From: Lunularia cruciata
Taxonomy: Eukaryota > Streptophyta > Marchantiopsida > Lunulariales > Lunulariaceae
Length of the DNA stretch: 64,000 bases
Assembly: GCA_948567375.1 (NCBI GenBank)
Contig: OX419759.1
Location: 31,845,493-31,909,492, forward strand
Reading direction: 5' to 3'
Position 1 is the first letter of the stretch, and each line of letters starts with the position of its first letter. The position numbers and the translations under genes were made by a program. This document shows positions 25,433 to 36,904 of this stretch, piece after piece. Under the pieces are notes generated by a model. It was not told where the DNA came from. It made no database searches and saw only the letters and a list, made by a program, of their open reading frames with translations.

Positions 25433-25687
25433 TCAAAAATATTGATTCATCCTTGAGATCCAATTTTCCACTACTCCCATCATACGTTGCCCCTTGTAAG
25501 GCTCAATGTTGCAGGTCTTCTTCATCCAGAGTAGCAATGTGGCTTCATTGTTGACAGGGTTTGTAGGCAAGGGTGCCTCTCCAAGTACTTTTGTCGCAAG
25601 TATTGGGTTTTGTGACATCTCTTCTTCTTGCATTGCTTGATCATTTGTGAGGATCTGCACTTGACTTTGTAATGTCTCCATGGTCAT
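25433..25687 (-). pseudogene. Element B gag N-terminus
   Basis: 84 codons beginning MTMETLQSQVQILTNDQ and ending VENWISRMNQYF before a stop. It aligns along its whole length with the gag start of element A at 19041. Both copies stop at the same codon after NQYF, so the stop may predate the two insertions. Confidence 0.85.
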
Positions 25688-26359
25688 CTTAATCTCTCAA
25701 AATTCATTCAACATCCCTTGCATTCCTTGCACCAGCTCTTGCAATTGCGGATCCATGGTTCTTGTAACACTCAATTGCTAATGTCTACTTCAATACAAAG
25801 TCAATATGATCATTCTAGTGGGCGCAAAAACTATTGGAACTAACATTGGGACCTTAGAAGCTATCACTCATTGATAATACTCCTCACCAAAATTCCTAAC
25901 CACAAAATCTCTAAATATCACTTTTGGTCTCACTACATTACAAATTTCTACTTGAGAGTTGAAAGGGAGAGGATTTGGGACATTCACATCCATAACATCA
26001 TAATAGAATGTAGATTTTCAAATCCTACTCTTTGTTGTATACCACCACAAGTAAAATCACCGGGTTTGGTGAGTTCATCACCCTGTCCATGAATTTTGCT
26101 CCAAAGTGATAAACTAGCAATACTCTCATTTGCTCAAGTTGGATGTATATAACCTTGATGTGGAATGGATTCAAGAATGGAAGGCTAGGTGTGGGAAATT
26201 TTCCTCCTTGTGCATCTATCCAATCTGCTCTCTAAAGTCCTCCCTATGTCTAGCAATTACTCCATGTTCTCCACCTCAAATTACTCAATTTCAGTAGTTT
26301 GTGTTCTTTCAAGAGGGGTGATCCACTCTCTTGGACTAAAACACTTGCTACAACACCAT

Positions 26360-26883
26360 TGTAATACTCCGAGGACAAGAGAAGAGAGAAAACACAAATT
26401 TCACACTCAATCATCCGATGCCCCAAAGGAGCACATTCTCTTTATTATAAAGACAAAGAGGATCTCCTCCAAGGAAATTCCACCATATGATTAGGCACAT
26501 AGATAGGTGACGAGTCAGCAAGCTCTGTCCAATCTAATTCATCCGTTTAGGCCTCTAAAATTGCCTTCAAAGATTTCAAGCATATTTTGGTTCCTACTCT
26601 ATTAGTAGAAGTTCCCTTTTGGTGATATCTCTTTCTGATTTGTTTATTCCATCATGTGTAACATCCTTCAAGATATTACTAAACCAATTCTCACCTTTAA
26701 ATCATATGTCTAGCTATTGGTTCTAAGGTTTTCAAGTCTATTTTGGTTTTTGCCCTATTAGTAGAAGTACTCTTTTGGTGATACTTCTATCTGATCTATT
26801 TTGACCATCATATATAACATCATTCTAGATGTTACCAAACCTAATTTCACATCTAGATCATATGGCTAGCTCTTGGTATTACG
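26360..26883 (-). repeat. Element B 5' LTR (524 bp, internally deleted)
   Basis: TGTAATAC-type edge at 26360 and GTATTAC(G) at 26883, the last A having become G. Relative to the 3' LTR it lacks about 220 bp between GAGTCAGCAAGCTCTG and TAATTCATCCG. Just inside it, on the minus strand, TGGTGTTGTAGCAAG resembles a degraded initiator-Met tRNA primer-binding site. Confidence 0.88.
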
Positions 26884-26888
26884 GGTGA
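26884..26888. repeat. Target-site duplication of element B, right (GGTGA)
   Basis: Exact copy of GGTGA at 16424-16428. Confidence 0.9.
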
Positions 26889-27956
26889 ACATTAAATAAG
26901 GATATTCTTGAAGCTACTAGAAGCTTAAAGCTAGTAATTGAGAGATATGAGTCTTTTACTTTTTGATATGGACAATGTGTTTTTGTTTTAAATGTTAAAA
27001 CCCAATAGAGTTTGATTAATCATGGTTATGAAGTATCAACTTAAAGAAGTTACACTTTATAAAGTGTATTTTTTCCACCTTAACACTTTGAAAACTTTGA
27101 AACATTATTACTCTCATAAGAAATATGTATAGGAGTATGAAACTATTAACCTTTTGCTAGAAATTATGTCTTGAAACCTTGATATCTATCAGGAGAAATA
27201 TCACAAACCTTTGTAATCTGGATATGATATAGATAATATATAAAAAGCTTGGATGATTGTATGTTATTTTCTAATTTTTTGTCAGACTTTCTATAAGAAT
27301 TACAAAAGATTTCAGAAGAAGAAGGTACTCTTGCTCTTGAATTATACTCTTGTTCAACAATAACATAATTATAACAATCATTTCAATAGTTTTAGCATTG
27401 ATAAAGCCTTTGGTCATTTACATGATATCCTTAATTTTCAATAAATTTTAGTATCACATAGGGATATTTAGAAGGCATATATTCTTTTCATGTACTTTCA
27501 TATACCCAAATCATAAAATATGATAGATGATATCATTTTGGAGGAGGATGATGAAGATTTACCGAGAGTTTAAACTTTTAAGAATGAGAAAGAAGTACAA
27601 AGGTTGGTTGATTCCGTACAAAGATTCATTGCTCAAACTTTATCAATGGAATTTCTTTTTATAAAGTAATTTTTGAATTGACAGATTTTGAGAATGATGA
27701 AAGTCTTACTATTCAAAGCTTGAAGGAAATAAAATTAGCATCTATAATAATACTTGTCCACAAGGAGGTAGAAAAGTTATTGTTTTGATTTAGAGGTAGA
27801 TGTTTTATTGTCCATTACTTACGTTAAAGTGCCAAGGTTTTTTTTACTCATGACATATATTTTCCTCAAAAAAAAAAACCTTTTTTTTATTCTCTTAGAA
27901 AGAGGAAAAATAAATATCATTTATTGATATGAAATTCTCTTTACATTGTAATCTCA
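26889..27956. other. AT-rich stretch, nothing recognised
   Basis: No ORF of note, no domain and no repeat partner within the window. Confidence 0.5.
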
Positions 27957-28630
27957 CATATTGTGTTATGGCACGAGAGAGTGGATACCTTGCTTGGAAG
28001 GAGTGTTTATATTCTCTGCATATGGTACATATCATAGCAAACTTATACATGGTTTGAGATGATCAGGTTACAATGGCGGATGTTGTGGTTATAAACCTTA
28101 TGCGTGATTACTCATCCTCATGGATGGGCAGCAAGCAGAGCAGTAGCATGCAAGGTCTCCAAGTATAGGGGTATACAGCAAGGTCACCTCTTTGTTCCTC
28201 TAACCTTGGAGTAATATAGAGCTATGGACACAACGTTTGACACATTTGTCAGGGAGTGCACAAGAGCTTAGCATATTAGACGCCAAGGGGTACCACTCTC
28301 ACTCTCACTCTCATACTTTGTAGCATACTTTAGACAACATGTGTCCATTGTTCTATTGAGAGCATTAGCTGGTGCAATCCATAGAAGAGCAATCACTCTA
28401 GGTGATGCTTCTTTGGATGCTCTAGTAGTTTGTAGACCTTATGACTTGCATAGCTAGGATTTCTCATATCGATATTATTGGGCCTAGCCCCATTCTACCC
28501 TTTTGTCTCTCCCTTGTTTGGCTTGATGGGTTCTTTCCCTCGTTCTTGTGTTCTATGCAGTTGCCTTTTTCTTTGTTTTGGAGACATATTGAATATAAAC
28601 TGAGCAGGAGTTTCAGATTCAAGATTCATT
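27957..28630 (+). mobile_element. RLE non-LTR element copy 3, 5'-truncated
   Basis: Plus-strand copy of the last part of the element at 51733-55470. It starts at TATGGCACGAGAGAGTGG, reads MARESGYLAWKE and, after a stop, DDQVTMADVVVIN (the endonuclease core). It then follows the C-terminal region out of frame and continues into the 3' untranslated tail (GGGCCTAGCCCC, TTGTCTCTCCCTTG, GGCTTGATGGG). Most CpG sites of copy 1 are TG or CA here. 5' truncation is typical of target-primed reverse transcription. Confidence 0.85.
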
Positions 28631-29633
28631 CCATCCTACATAATTAACTTATGAAGTTATAAATATGCTGATTATGAAATGATCCAGATCAAAATCAAAA
28701 TCCAATAAACTTCAAATATATAGAACATATTTCACGGAAGTATCTAATTAATTTTCTTGAACGGGTTATTGTCCCTAGTTATTACCTTTTGTACTAATCC
28801 GAGCATTGACAATGAGAGAGAGGGACTCCACTGTCCAGTAATTTAGGATCAAGCTGGAGAACCGAAAGTCGTAGGATTAGAACCTGATTAAATCTGACTA
28901 CATTTTGTTGATCACTGGTTTCCCGAATGCACCAGAGCATGCGATTGAGAGACTTGAAGAGCACATAAATTAAGGTCTCAACTTCAATAAAACTAAGAAA
29001 AGAAAAAAACCGTACTAAACGATCCCAACTGAGCTATCACGTTCCTCCTATGCTTGACCCCAAGACATGTGGATCATGTAAGCCTAAGTAGATCATGTGA
29101 ATCGCTGATGTGTCCTTGACAAAAGTCACGGCATTTACGTGTCTCTGACTGATAGATTGTATATTAGTGAGGTTAAATGCTAGTATAGTCTTGTACTCTA
29201 GAAGCACAATCGAGTTGGATACACCCACCATGTGAACAACGAGTATAGCGAGTATGTGCAACATTTCTAAATAATAAACACAAAGACTTGGCTGATTTTT
29301 CCCCTTTTGATTTTGTTCCTCTTTTAGAGCAATGTGCCCGAAGGTAAATTGTATACCAAAAGGAAGTGAACATGGAGTACAACCGCAAAAAAATTCAGAC
29401 GATAAATCCAAGCGGGATGCTAAAGCAAAAGCGCAAAATAACGACTGAAAGACAAAAGGCAAATCCCTAGAAAACAGAATTAACTTACTCCTGAACTATG
29501 TAGTAACGTACTCCTGAACCATGGAGTAATCTATTCTTGAACTATATGATATAAATTCTCCAAAGGTATGTCCCGTAGAGGAGGGAAGGAGAGACCTAGA
29601 TGCATCGGGGAGCTTTTGTTGCTGTTGCCCGTC

Positions 29634-29693
29634 AGCGAGTATCCGTCGCCCTATAGCGATCATTGGATCGCTATAGGGCGACGGATACTCGCT
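29634..29693. repeat. Perfect 28-bp inverted repeat with 4-nt loop
   Basis: Arms 29634-29661 and 29666-29693 are exact reverse complements (AGCGAGTATCCGTCGCCCTA... / ...TAGGGCGACGGATACTCGCT) around ATTG. The GC-rich hairpin stands out in an AT-rich context and lies within a minus-strand ORF of 77 codons that is probably not real. Confidence 0.95.
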
Positions 29694-32600
29694 GTTGAAA
29701 GTAACAGGTGAACATGGCAGGGAGAGCACTAGTGTTTCTCTCCTTTGTAGGAGAACCTTGCGTCAAAATGATGATAGAGAAGGCCAAAAATCTCTATCGC
29801 AAATGGGACAAAGGTGTCAGAATGGTCCTCTTTCGTTGGAAGTTATAACTCAACTACATGTAAAGGGGATTCGGCAGTGATTCGATGCAAATTCCAGACA
29901 ATTGACATTTGAGAATTTGTTTTATGGGGCTATAATCATTGCATAACAATTTGGGGAGATTAGAACGTTTTGATGCATAAGTTATCGCTTCGATTATTGA
30001 ATCATCACAATATTTAGTTCCACAGTCTACAATAATAAAATGAAAGACCATAATATTTGGTGGAGGTGAGGTTAGAATTTGTTAAATCAATGTTTTCTGA
30101 ATAAAACCAGGCATATCATATGATGAGTGCGAAGTTCCCTTACTAAAATTTATATTTACTTCCAAACACACTTTGTGAAAATTTTCACAAGACATCCCTC
30201 GAACGTATTTTAGAACAACTGGATTAATCTTTCTTGATAAACACCTCATGGGCCTTTTTCTGTATCTTTAGGAGTTAACATTATGAATTAGCTATCTTTG
30301 TGCATTATACAGATTAGAATAATTTTAATGTTTCTCTATGTTTTTATTTTCTTAGTTTTTTTGTAAAAATAGTTTATAAATTCATAGTTTTTCTTAAGAA
30401 ATATTTGATTAAAAATTTACAAAAATGTTATGGATGATTCACTAAAAATGAAATGTACTCAAACATGATAAGATAATACTGAACAATATTCCAGATCTTC
30501 GAATTAATAGAACACACACATATCTCCTATACCTTATCAGGGGAACAACAATCTGTTACTTCTTAAAGTAACAGATCTAGTTCCTTACAATCTGATCATT
30601 CACTAGCTTAAGTAGGTTGCATGCAAGAGTTTTCAATACACATTTTTAGTCAAGTTTTATTCTCAATGATAAAGTGAAAAATAACAGTAGAAGGTATTGG
30701 AAAAAACAGATGCATGAGAAATATTTATTTACATAAATTTTTTTGTCTATGCAAAGATGAGAATGACCAAAAATATAACATTGAATCATTGCAACACTTT
30801 AGATGTCTCTTAGACAAATAAACAAATGAAAAGGATAAACTATAGGTAGGGCACATCCCATTTGCTTCAACTAGCATTTGTGGTGGTTTGGCAGATGACT
30901 TAATTGACTATTCTGATATGTAATAATCTGTAATGGACAGCAGAGAACAAGAGACCAGTCGCGCCGCCGGGACTAATTGGAATTGGAGAACAAGAGGTTG
31001 ATTGCAGTCAGCGTGCTACATCCACCTTATTACAGTACTCCGTCACAGTACTGCGTGTGAATCTTACAGCGTTGGCGACTTATCGAAAATCGAAATATCA
31101 AATCTGACATATTGACATTTGGTGCTACAGCAGAGAGCCGACTTCTTGTTCATTGCTGCCTATCTACAAGGAAATCTTCGTCACTTGGCCATATCAGGCA
31201 GAATGCTTTAGATACATGTAGTCTGGACCTGCATATGAAGCTGCACGCACAAACCATTGAGAAGGAATATGGTCTGTTTGTGGGACTATTTGGAAGTTTT
31301 GCATATCAAATGGTCTAAGGAGGTGCTTCGTTAGTAGTCTTGGTTATGACTTTCAAGCCGATGCGAAGAAGATATACTTCTATGCGTGTGTGTTGCTTTT
31401 AACGCTAGCCTTTCTAAGACAAATAGGAAGATGAAGATAACGCACTTCTCTTATTCCTTTATTTGACAGTAGCTAATCATATTTTCCAATTAGACCAGAC
31501 CGAGATGATCAGCTCTATTGGGCTCACTCTCCCCAGGTTAACTTATCTAGTTTGGAGATTATTTTAATGTCATGTAGACAGATCAGAGCATTGCATGTAA
31601 TCTAAAACCAAGATATGCACTTGTGTACAACCTCTTCATATAAAGGTGTAATACTTTAAATAGAAGTGTGATAGTGTTCTATTGCAAAGTACAATGTGAT
31701 ATCTACAGGCGAATAAAGGGAAATCCAACCCTCAGTTTTTATATTCTCCAACATATTTCAACGGTCAACTGCACTGAACTCATCAATTAAGAGCTCGAGA
31801 AACGGCATTGCCCCGACACATTCTTTGTGGACTTTCAAATCTAACCTTTGATGTGAAGTTATAGCTTCACATTGCTATTAACCAAATTTTCCTCCCAAAT
31901 CGAGACTGAAACGTTTATATCACTCGGTTAAAGCACTTAGCAGTGATGATGACACCCAGGCTCTCTATACAATATCTGTGTTTTCACTGCTGAAGATGCC
32001 TTCTGTATCTTTAAAACCTCCACAAAAGAGATTTTTTCTTCAAGTATTGTCTATGGTTCCATGTAAACAATGAGGTAAACGAGTTTTCGTAACTGTTGTG
32101 GATGACGAGGACGAAGATTCTGGTGGTTTCCTCTTCCATCGTATTTACGACTCGATTATATTTCAAGCGTAGAATTCCATTAGGTGAATCATTCGACTAC
32201 TGCAGGTCCACTTTGCAGCAGTGTTCTTAACACTTGACATTCTGAAGGCCACTTTGCTTGTGGTGTTTCTTGTCTGTCTCAGTAACTGGCTCGGAGTCTT
32301 TTTCGATGCCTATCAATAATAGATGTTATCATCCTATCCGTGTATTAGTAATAGACATTATCATCCCATCGATGGCCCTCCCTTCACATTTGGTAGATAT
32401 ATCTTTGGCGGATCTTTATCTTTATCACATCTTGGAGGATCTCTATCACACCGTTCCGTCATAAATTATTACTTTGCTCATTTTACATATTTCTAGCATA
32501 AATTACTGTACGTAGTGCTCTATGTCTATTGACCCCTTTTCGCAAGGTTTTGGACTATTCTCTTCTATTTGTGCATTTTGTTGCCCTTGTATTCCATTTT

Positions 32601-32706
32601 TACTTTTCCTAGGGGTTTTTTTATTGGGCAGGTTGGCCTTTTTGCGGACTATAAACTGGTAATTGACAAACTGCTGCATAGATGCTGCATGTTTGAACTT
32701 TAGACT

Positions 32707-33204
32707 TTAAAGTTTGAATAAAGGTCCACATTTTGGCCCCTCTAACATACTCTCTGTAATACTATGAACAGTATCTGCACATCTCTGCCCAAACTTGAAA
32801 GAAAATATATGCAGTATCTTCATAATTGTTACGATGAGGTCTTGCCATCCTTCTTGTGTTTTATGTAGTCGCCTTTTCGTGACGACCCATTTACCTTGCA
32901 TATCTTTGATATACGTCAGTAAACAGCTGTCAGTACAAGCTGGGTCCTTGTACTTATCTGATGAAGTCCTTTTCTTGATAATGACTCCTGGAATCTCACC
33001 AACGAGTAAAGTGGCTAAAGGAGGACCAACACATATCACCTTATAATTTTGACAGGCGTATATGTTCCTTTTCTCTTCGTACAATCTATGTACATAGTCG
33101 GAAAAATTACTAGCCAATCTACATCCCTCGTGATTATCAAGGTCAAGTCGTTTTGGACTCTTGAGATCAGAAGTACAGCTTCTGAAAACCACAGTTGCAG
33201 ACAC
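32707..33204 (-). CDS. Unrecognised 165-codon ORF
   Basis: Open from a Met at 33204. It has a basic and Cys-containing N-terminal half (DNHEGCRLASNFSDYVHRL, YKVICVGPPLATLLVGEIPG) and a Lys-rich middle. I recognise no family, signal peptide or membrane segment. Part of it (RRLHKTQEGWQDLIVT) is the antisense of a sequence resembling the RLE element 3' tail at 32838-32880, so the C-terminal part may be element-derived. It may be a genuine exon extended into neighbouring sequence, or chance. Confidence 0.25.
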   Translation of the reverse strand: MSATVVFRSCTSDLKSPKRLDLDNHEGCRLASNFSDYVHRLYEEKRNIYACQNYKVICVGPPLATLLVGEIPGVIIKKRTSSDKYKDPACTDSCLLTYIKDMQGKWVVTKRRLHKTQEGWQDLIVTIMKILHIFSFKFGQRCADTVHSITESMLEGPKCGPLFKL

Positions 33205-33880
33205 ACAATGACAGAAATCACTGCAGACATTAGAAATGATATGTGGACATGGACATCTGGAATTCCGGCAGAAATGATAATCTGAGATTTTTCATTTTGC
33301 ATCCCTCATCCTGATAATCTTCGCAATTAGAAGGTTGAGTAAGAATAACCGCACTTAAGTCAAGCAGAACTTGCTATTTATTTCTTGAAATGAAATTACA
33401 GGTAGTATTGACTAAGAAAAACTTTGTTCTTCAGCTTTTGACGGGCAATTGCCAATCACTAAGTCATTTCACTATGTTGCAAGGAAGCAAGGCAGAAGCT
33501 TGTTGCGTGCATTCCGTGTAGCACAAAAGCTCACAACGCACAAGCTGGTTAAGGGAGACACCGATTAACTTGGCCTTTCCAATGAATCTTGGATCATCCC
33601 GCAAGATACCTTCTTGATATTCTGGGTCTATGAGACAGATATACATGCCCATCTAAGGCAGTCAGAGGATATCTCTTGAAAGGCTTTCTCAATTGCAGGT
33701 CGTTGAGTCTCACCTGCCCACTCTACTTTTTAATGGCTTTACAATGGCTTATATTGGTTATCTGTACTGGGTCTTGTGATATTCAGAGATAGTACTATAT
33801 GGCTGTCATCCAGTGATACCCATGTGGTCGAGTGTAACACTCTAGTTCATCTCGCTCATCTTGGTGGTCTTTCAGGGTGT

Positions 33881-33922
33881 AATCCCGCAGCGTAGATGTT
33901 TCTTCATCTACGCTGCAGGATT
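33881..33922. repeat. 18-bp inverted repeat with 6-nt loop
   Basis: AATCCCGCAGCGTAGATG and CATCTACGCTGCAGGATT pair around TTTCTT with one mismatch. Confidence 0.9.
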
Positions 33923-35876
33923 CTTACGAACTGTATTTCATTTTCTCAAATCTGCGTTATTCAACGAGCATGAGCATGCGAAGCAGGACGCATTGAAGTT
34001 TTCCACATCTCTGGGTTCAGGGTATCGGACAACTCTTCACCTGGGGTACTTCACGCTCACTTGGAGGACTACAACCAATGTACGGAACGTGAAAGCTTTA
34101 GTGAGTAAAATTGCTAGTCATCATTGCCAACAAATTAGGTTGGACGGTAATTCATACGATAAAGTGGATCTTCGAGGCTTTGTTTTGAACACTTTCTCGT
34201 GATGTATGTGGAAAGGAACCAACCCATCAATCTTGTTTGACCCTACCTCTAATATCATAACAAACTGGCCAAGCATCGTTTGGGAAAAAGAAAGCCGCCC
34301 ACCCGATATGATCCAGCTGCGTCGTGACAGATTTGGCAACAAACAGTAAAGTAGATTCTCATACACATGAACACCTGTTGTAGACGCTGCACTATTGTTC
34401 AACTTTTTTTCTTCAGAACTTTATGTGGCTCCCACAATAATTCTTACCCTTACACAGTCTCGGGTGTGCAGTGGACTCCCTCTAATAGTTAGTTCTATAA
34501 TCGATATTTTCTCTAACTGTTACAGATTTCAGTACTCCCGTGTCGGGGACAAAGGAAAATCGTTGGAAAAATTCTGCTTTCTTGAGACTGTTTTACGCCG
34601 AGATACCCTTGAAAATTTTATGGAGAAATTTCAAAGTCGTTTTTTACTTTCCAAACGATGCAAGGTAACCATTTACACAAGCATTAGAGTACTTTTCTGA
34701 TACCTTCCTTCGTCGTGATATCTTTTCCTTGAGAATGCTATCTTTCTACTTCATTGAATCATGGTCTGTCCCATATAGAACTGTATAGAACTATCCCAAG
34801 AACACGGCAAACTGTTTCATCGTCGTTAAGGTAATATCAACAAATGAGAAAGCAGGCTCTCCTTGACAAATGGAAGAGAGTCTATCCATGAACATCTACT
34901 CTCAGCGATCGTCCAAAAAACGCATCAAATTACTGAATAATATCCTTACTTCGTATTATTTGAGTTGAGTACAATCATTTAACCATTACTTAATTGATTG
35001 CTATTTATTTGAGGTGATCTTGAAAATAAAATTAGTGATCGTGCTTATCACTACTTAAATCAAGTAACTAAGTATGACCCAAAATTATGATTATTCAATG
35101 GTGATATATATTGAGAAGGCACGAGAATATAATCACATTATAATAGTAACAATAACAGGGGAAAAAACAATTTAAACATTTCTGGGTATTTTGAAATTTT
35201 TGTTGCTAGAGTATATTAGAATATCAAAATATATTGATAAGGAACAAAGACTCTTGAACAATAAAAAAATATACACCAAATGTTGTGAAATGAAAATATG
35301 GCCCATTCAATTTTAAAATGCTTACAACTTTGATGCATAAACAAACATATAGCATATGCTATTGATTTAAGCTAACTAAATTCAGTCATGTTTTAAAAGG
35401 ATATTCTTCATCATTTGATCATGTTAGTGTACATCTGATCAATAAATATTTTATTAGGAATTTATCCCCATCATAATTAAAAAATTAATAATTTTTTACA
35501 ACCAAGTAAATAGCACACCAATCAAAAGTTATTGTTATTCATTCAAATCCTTGTTTCTTGGTACAAGAGTACAAAGTGAGTTGGGTACGAGGACGAGATT
35601 CTTATTAAGTCTCCTTAAAGTCAAGCAAAACAATATTGAACTTTTTTTTGTTATACTGTTACTAAGTGTAGTAAAATTACCCGTTTGCAAAAACAGTGGG
35701 TACTGAATGTCCTCCCAATAACAAGTCTAGGAAGCAGTAATATCTACTCCTAGTCTCTAATTTTATGTGATGTACTGTATGAAGTTGCACAATTTGAGAC
35801 ATTACTTGAATTGATATGCTCCGGTTTCTTCTGGCCAGATAGGCTACTTTATGATTATGGTATTTGTTAAAGAACT

Positions 35877-35922
35877 ATAATATATATATATATATATATG
35901 TATGTATATGTATGTATATACA
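35877..35922. repeat. TA/TG-rich simple repeat
   Basis: Run of TA followed by TATG/TGTA units (TATGTATGTATATGTATGTA). Confidence 0.9.
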
Positions 35923-36397
35923 GTTTAGATTTTTTTTTTTGCCCAAGTTTATTTCCAAATAGTATTGTCAATTTATTTTGATGCCAATCCATATCCAAAG
36001 CAAGGAATCTTTAAGATATTGCCAATAGTTATTCTTAAATTCTTTTGGGTATGAAGGACCAAAAAACGGTGATGATAGGATTTATGACCTGTAATAACAT
36101 GTCAATCCTATCTCTTATGCAGTAAAGTGTTACAACTTTGATACAACTCTTACCTTGAGCAACTATAGCAAGGGAGATAACCTAGATTAAGTAAGGGTGT
36201 TAATCAAACCAGACCAGAGTTGTATTAATCAAACATTAAAAATCGTAACATTTAATTTTAGATTACAGAATGCTCCAAAGAATTTTTATATTATTCTATT
36301 AACCCGTCTTGATTATGTTGAATATTCCCAAATCATAGAAGCGTCGAATATACGTATGAATAAAAAGGGCTCAGTGGAGATATAAAAGCGTTTTTAT

Positions 36398-36401
<4 letters not shown>

Positions 36402-36468
<67 letters not shown>
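36402..36468. repeat. (TA)n microsatellite
   Basis: About 67 bases of TA dinucleotides. Confidence 0.97.
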
Positions 36469-36475
<7 letters not shown>

Positions 36476-36904
36476 TGCTTTGAGTATAGGTATTACTGAC
36501 ATCTTAACCCCAAGAAACACTTTAGAAATGAATAAATTTGTAAATGAACTTCAACCCATCATTTTAAGCAACTTAAACATTGTATTATACCTTTACTTAC
36601 ATATCCATTTCCTCTTTAAGCTTCTATTTAAGATTATAATATTTATCAAGATATGGAATAGTATCTAAATAAAATATGCACTTTGTAATGATATTTTATT
36701 ATAATAATTTTAATAGGGTATTATGGGATTTGCTCTCAAATCCATTTATCATGTCTATAATCAGACCAGAATCTTCTCAAATTTGATTTGGGTATAGATT
36801 TGTACTAGCGTCTATAACGTTTGTGTTCAAAGGATCTTCCTCTTAATTTTGGTGTATAAATAGTCACTTTACTCATAAAAGTAGAAGAAAGTATTAGACA
36901 AGAG
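36469..36904. other. AT-rich stretch left of element D
   Basis: Nothing recognised except a 62-codon AT-biased ORF (36480-36668). Confidence 0.5.

Larger units (their letters stand above)
16429..26883 (-). mobile_element. Element B: Ty3/gypsy chromovirus, minus strand, interrupted by element A
   Basis: LTRs lie at both ends, with GGTGA on each side. On the minus strand the order is 5' LTR (26883-26360), leader, gag start (25687), a gag fragment joined to RT (25358), RT/RNase H to 23812, the inserted element A, then integrase (18653 onward), chromodomain, polypurine tract and 3' LTR (17172-16429). Reading across the insertion, ...GGTGGTAGA resumes at TAGAGGTTAAG, matching the uninterrupted order in element A (GGTGGCAGAGATTCAG). 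All ORFs carry stops, so it is not autonomous now. Confidence 0.9.
28631..36401. other. Mixed-composition island without a recognised gene
   Basis: Less AT-rich than the surroundings for much of its length. I looked on both strands for exons of familiar families and found none convincing. Notable pieces are a 141-codon minus ORF (29462-29037), a 165-codon minus ORF (33204-32707), a 113-codon plus ORF (33861-34202) and two strong hairpins listed separately. Given the decayed PreP gene at the far end of the window, this may be another decayed gene region. Confidence 0.4.

Noticed and set aside
29655-29680. Phage T7 promoter or vector contamination (CTATAGGGCGA)
   Set aside because: Only the 3' end of the promoter matches and it is explained as one arm of a perfect hairpin; no vector polylinker is nearby.
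28631-36401. Endogenous giant-virus insertion
   Set aside because: No capsid, polymerase B or packaging ATPase motif and no dense ORFs.
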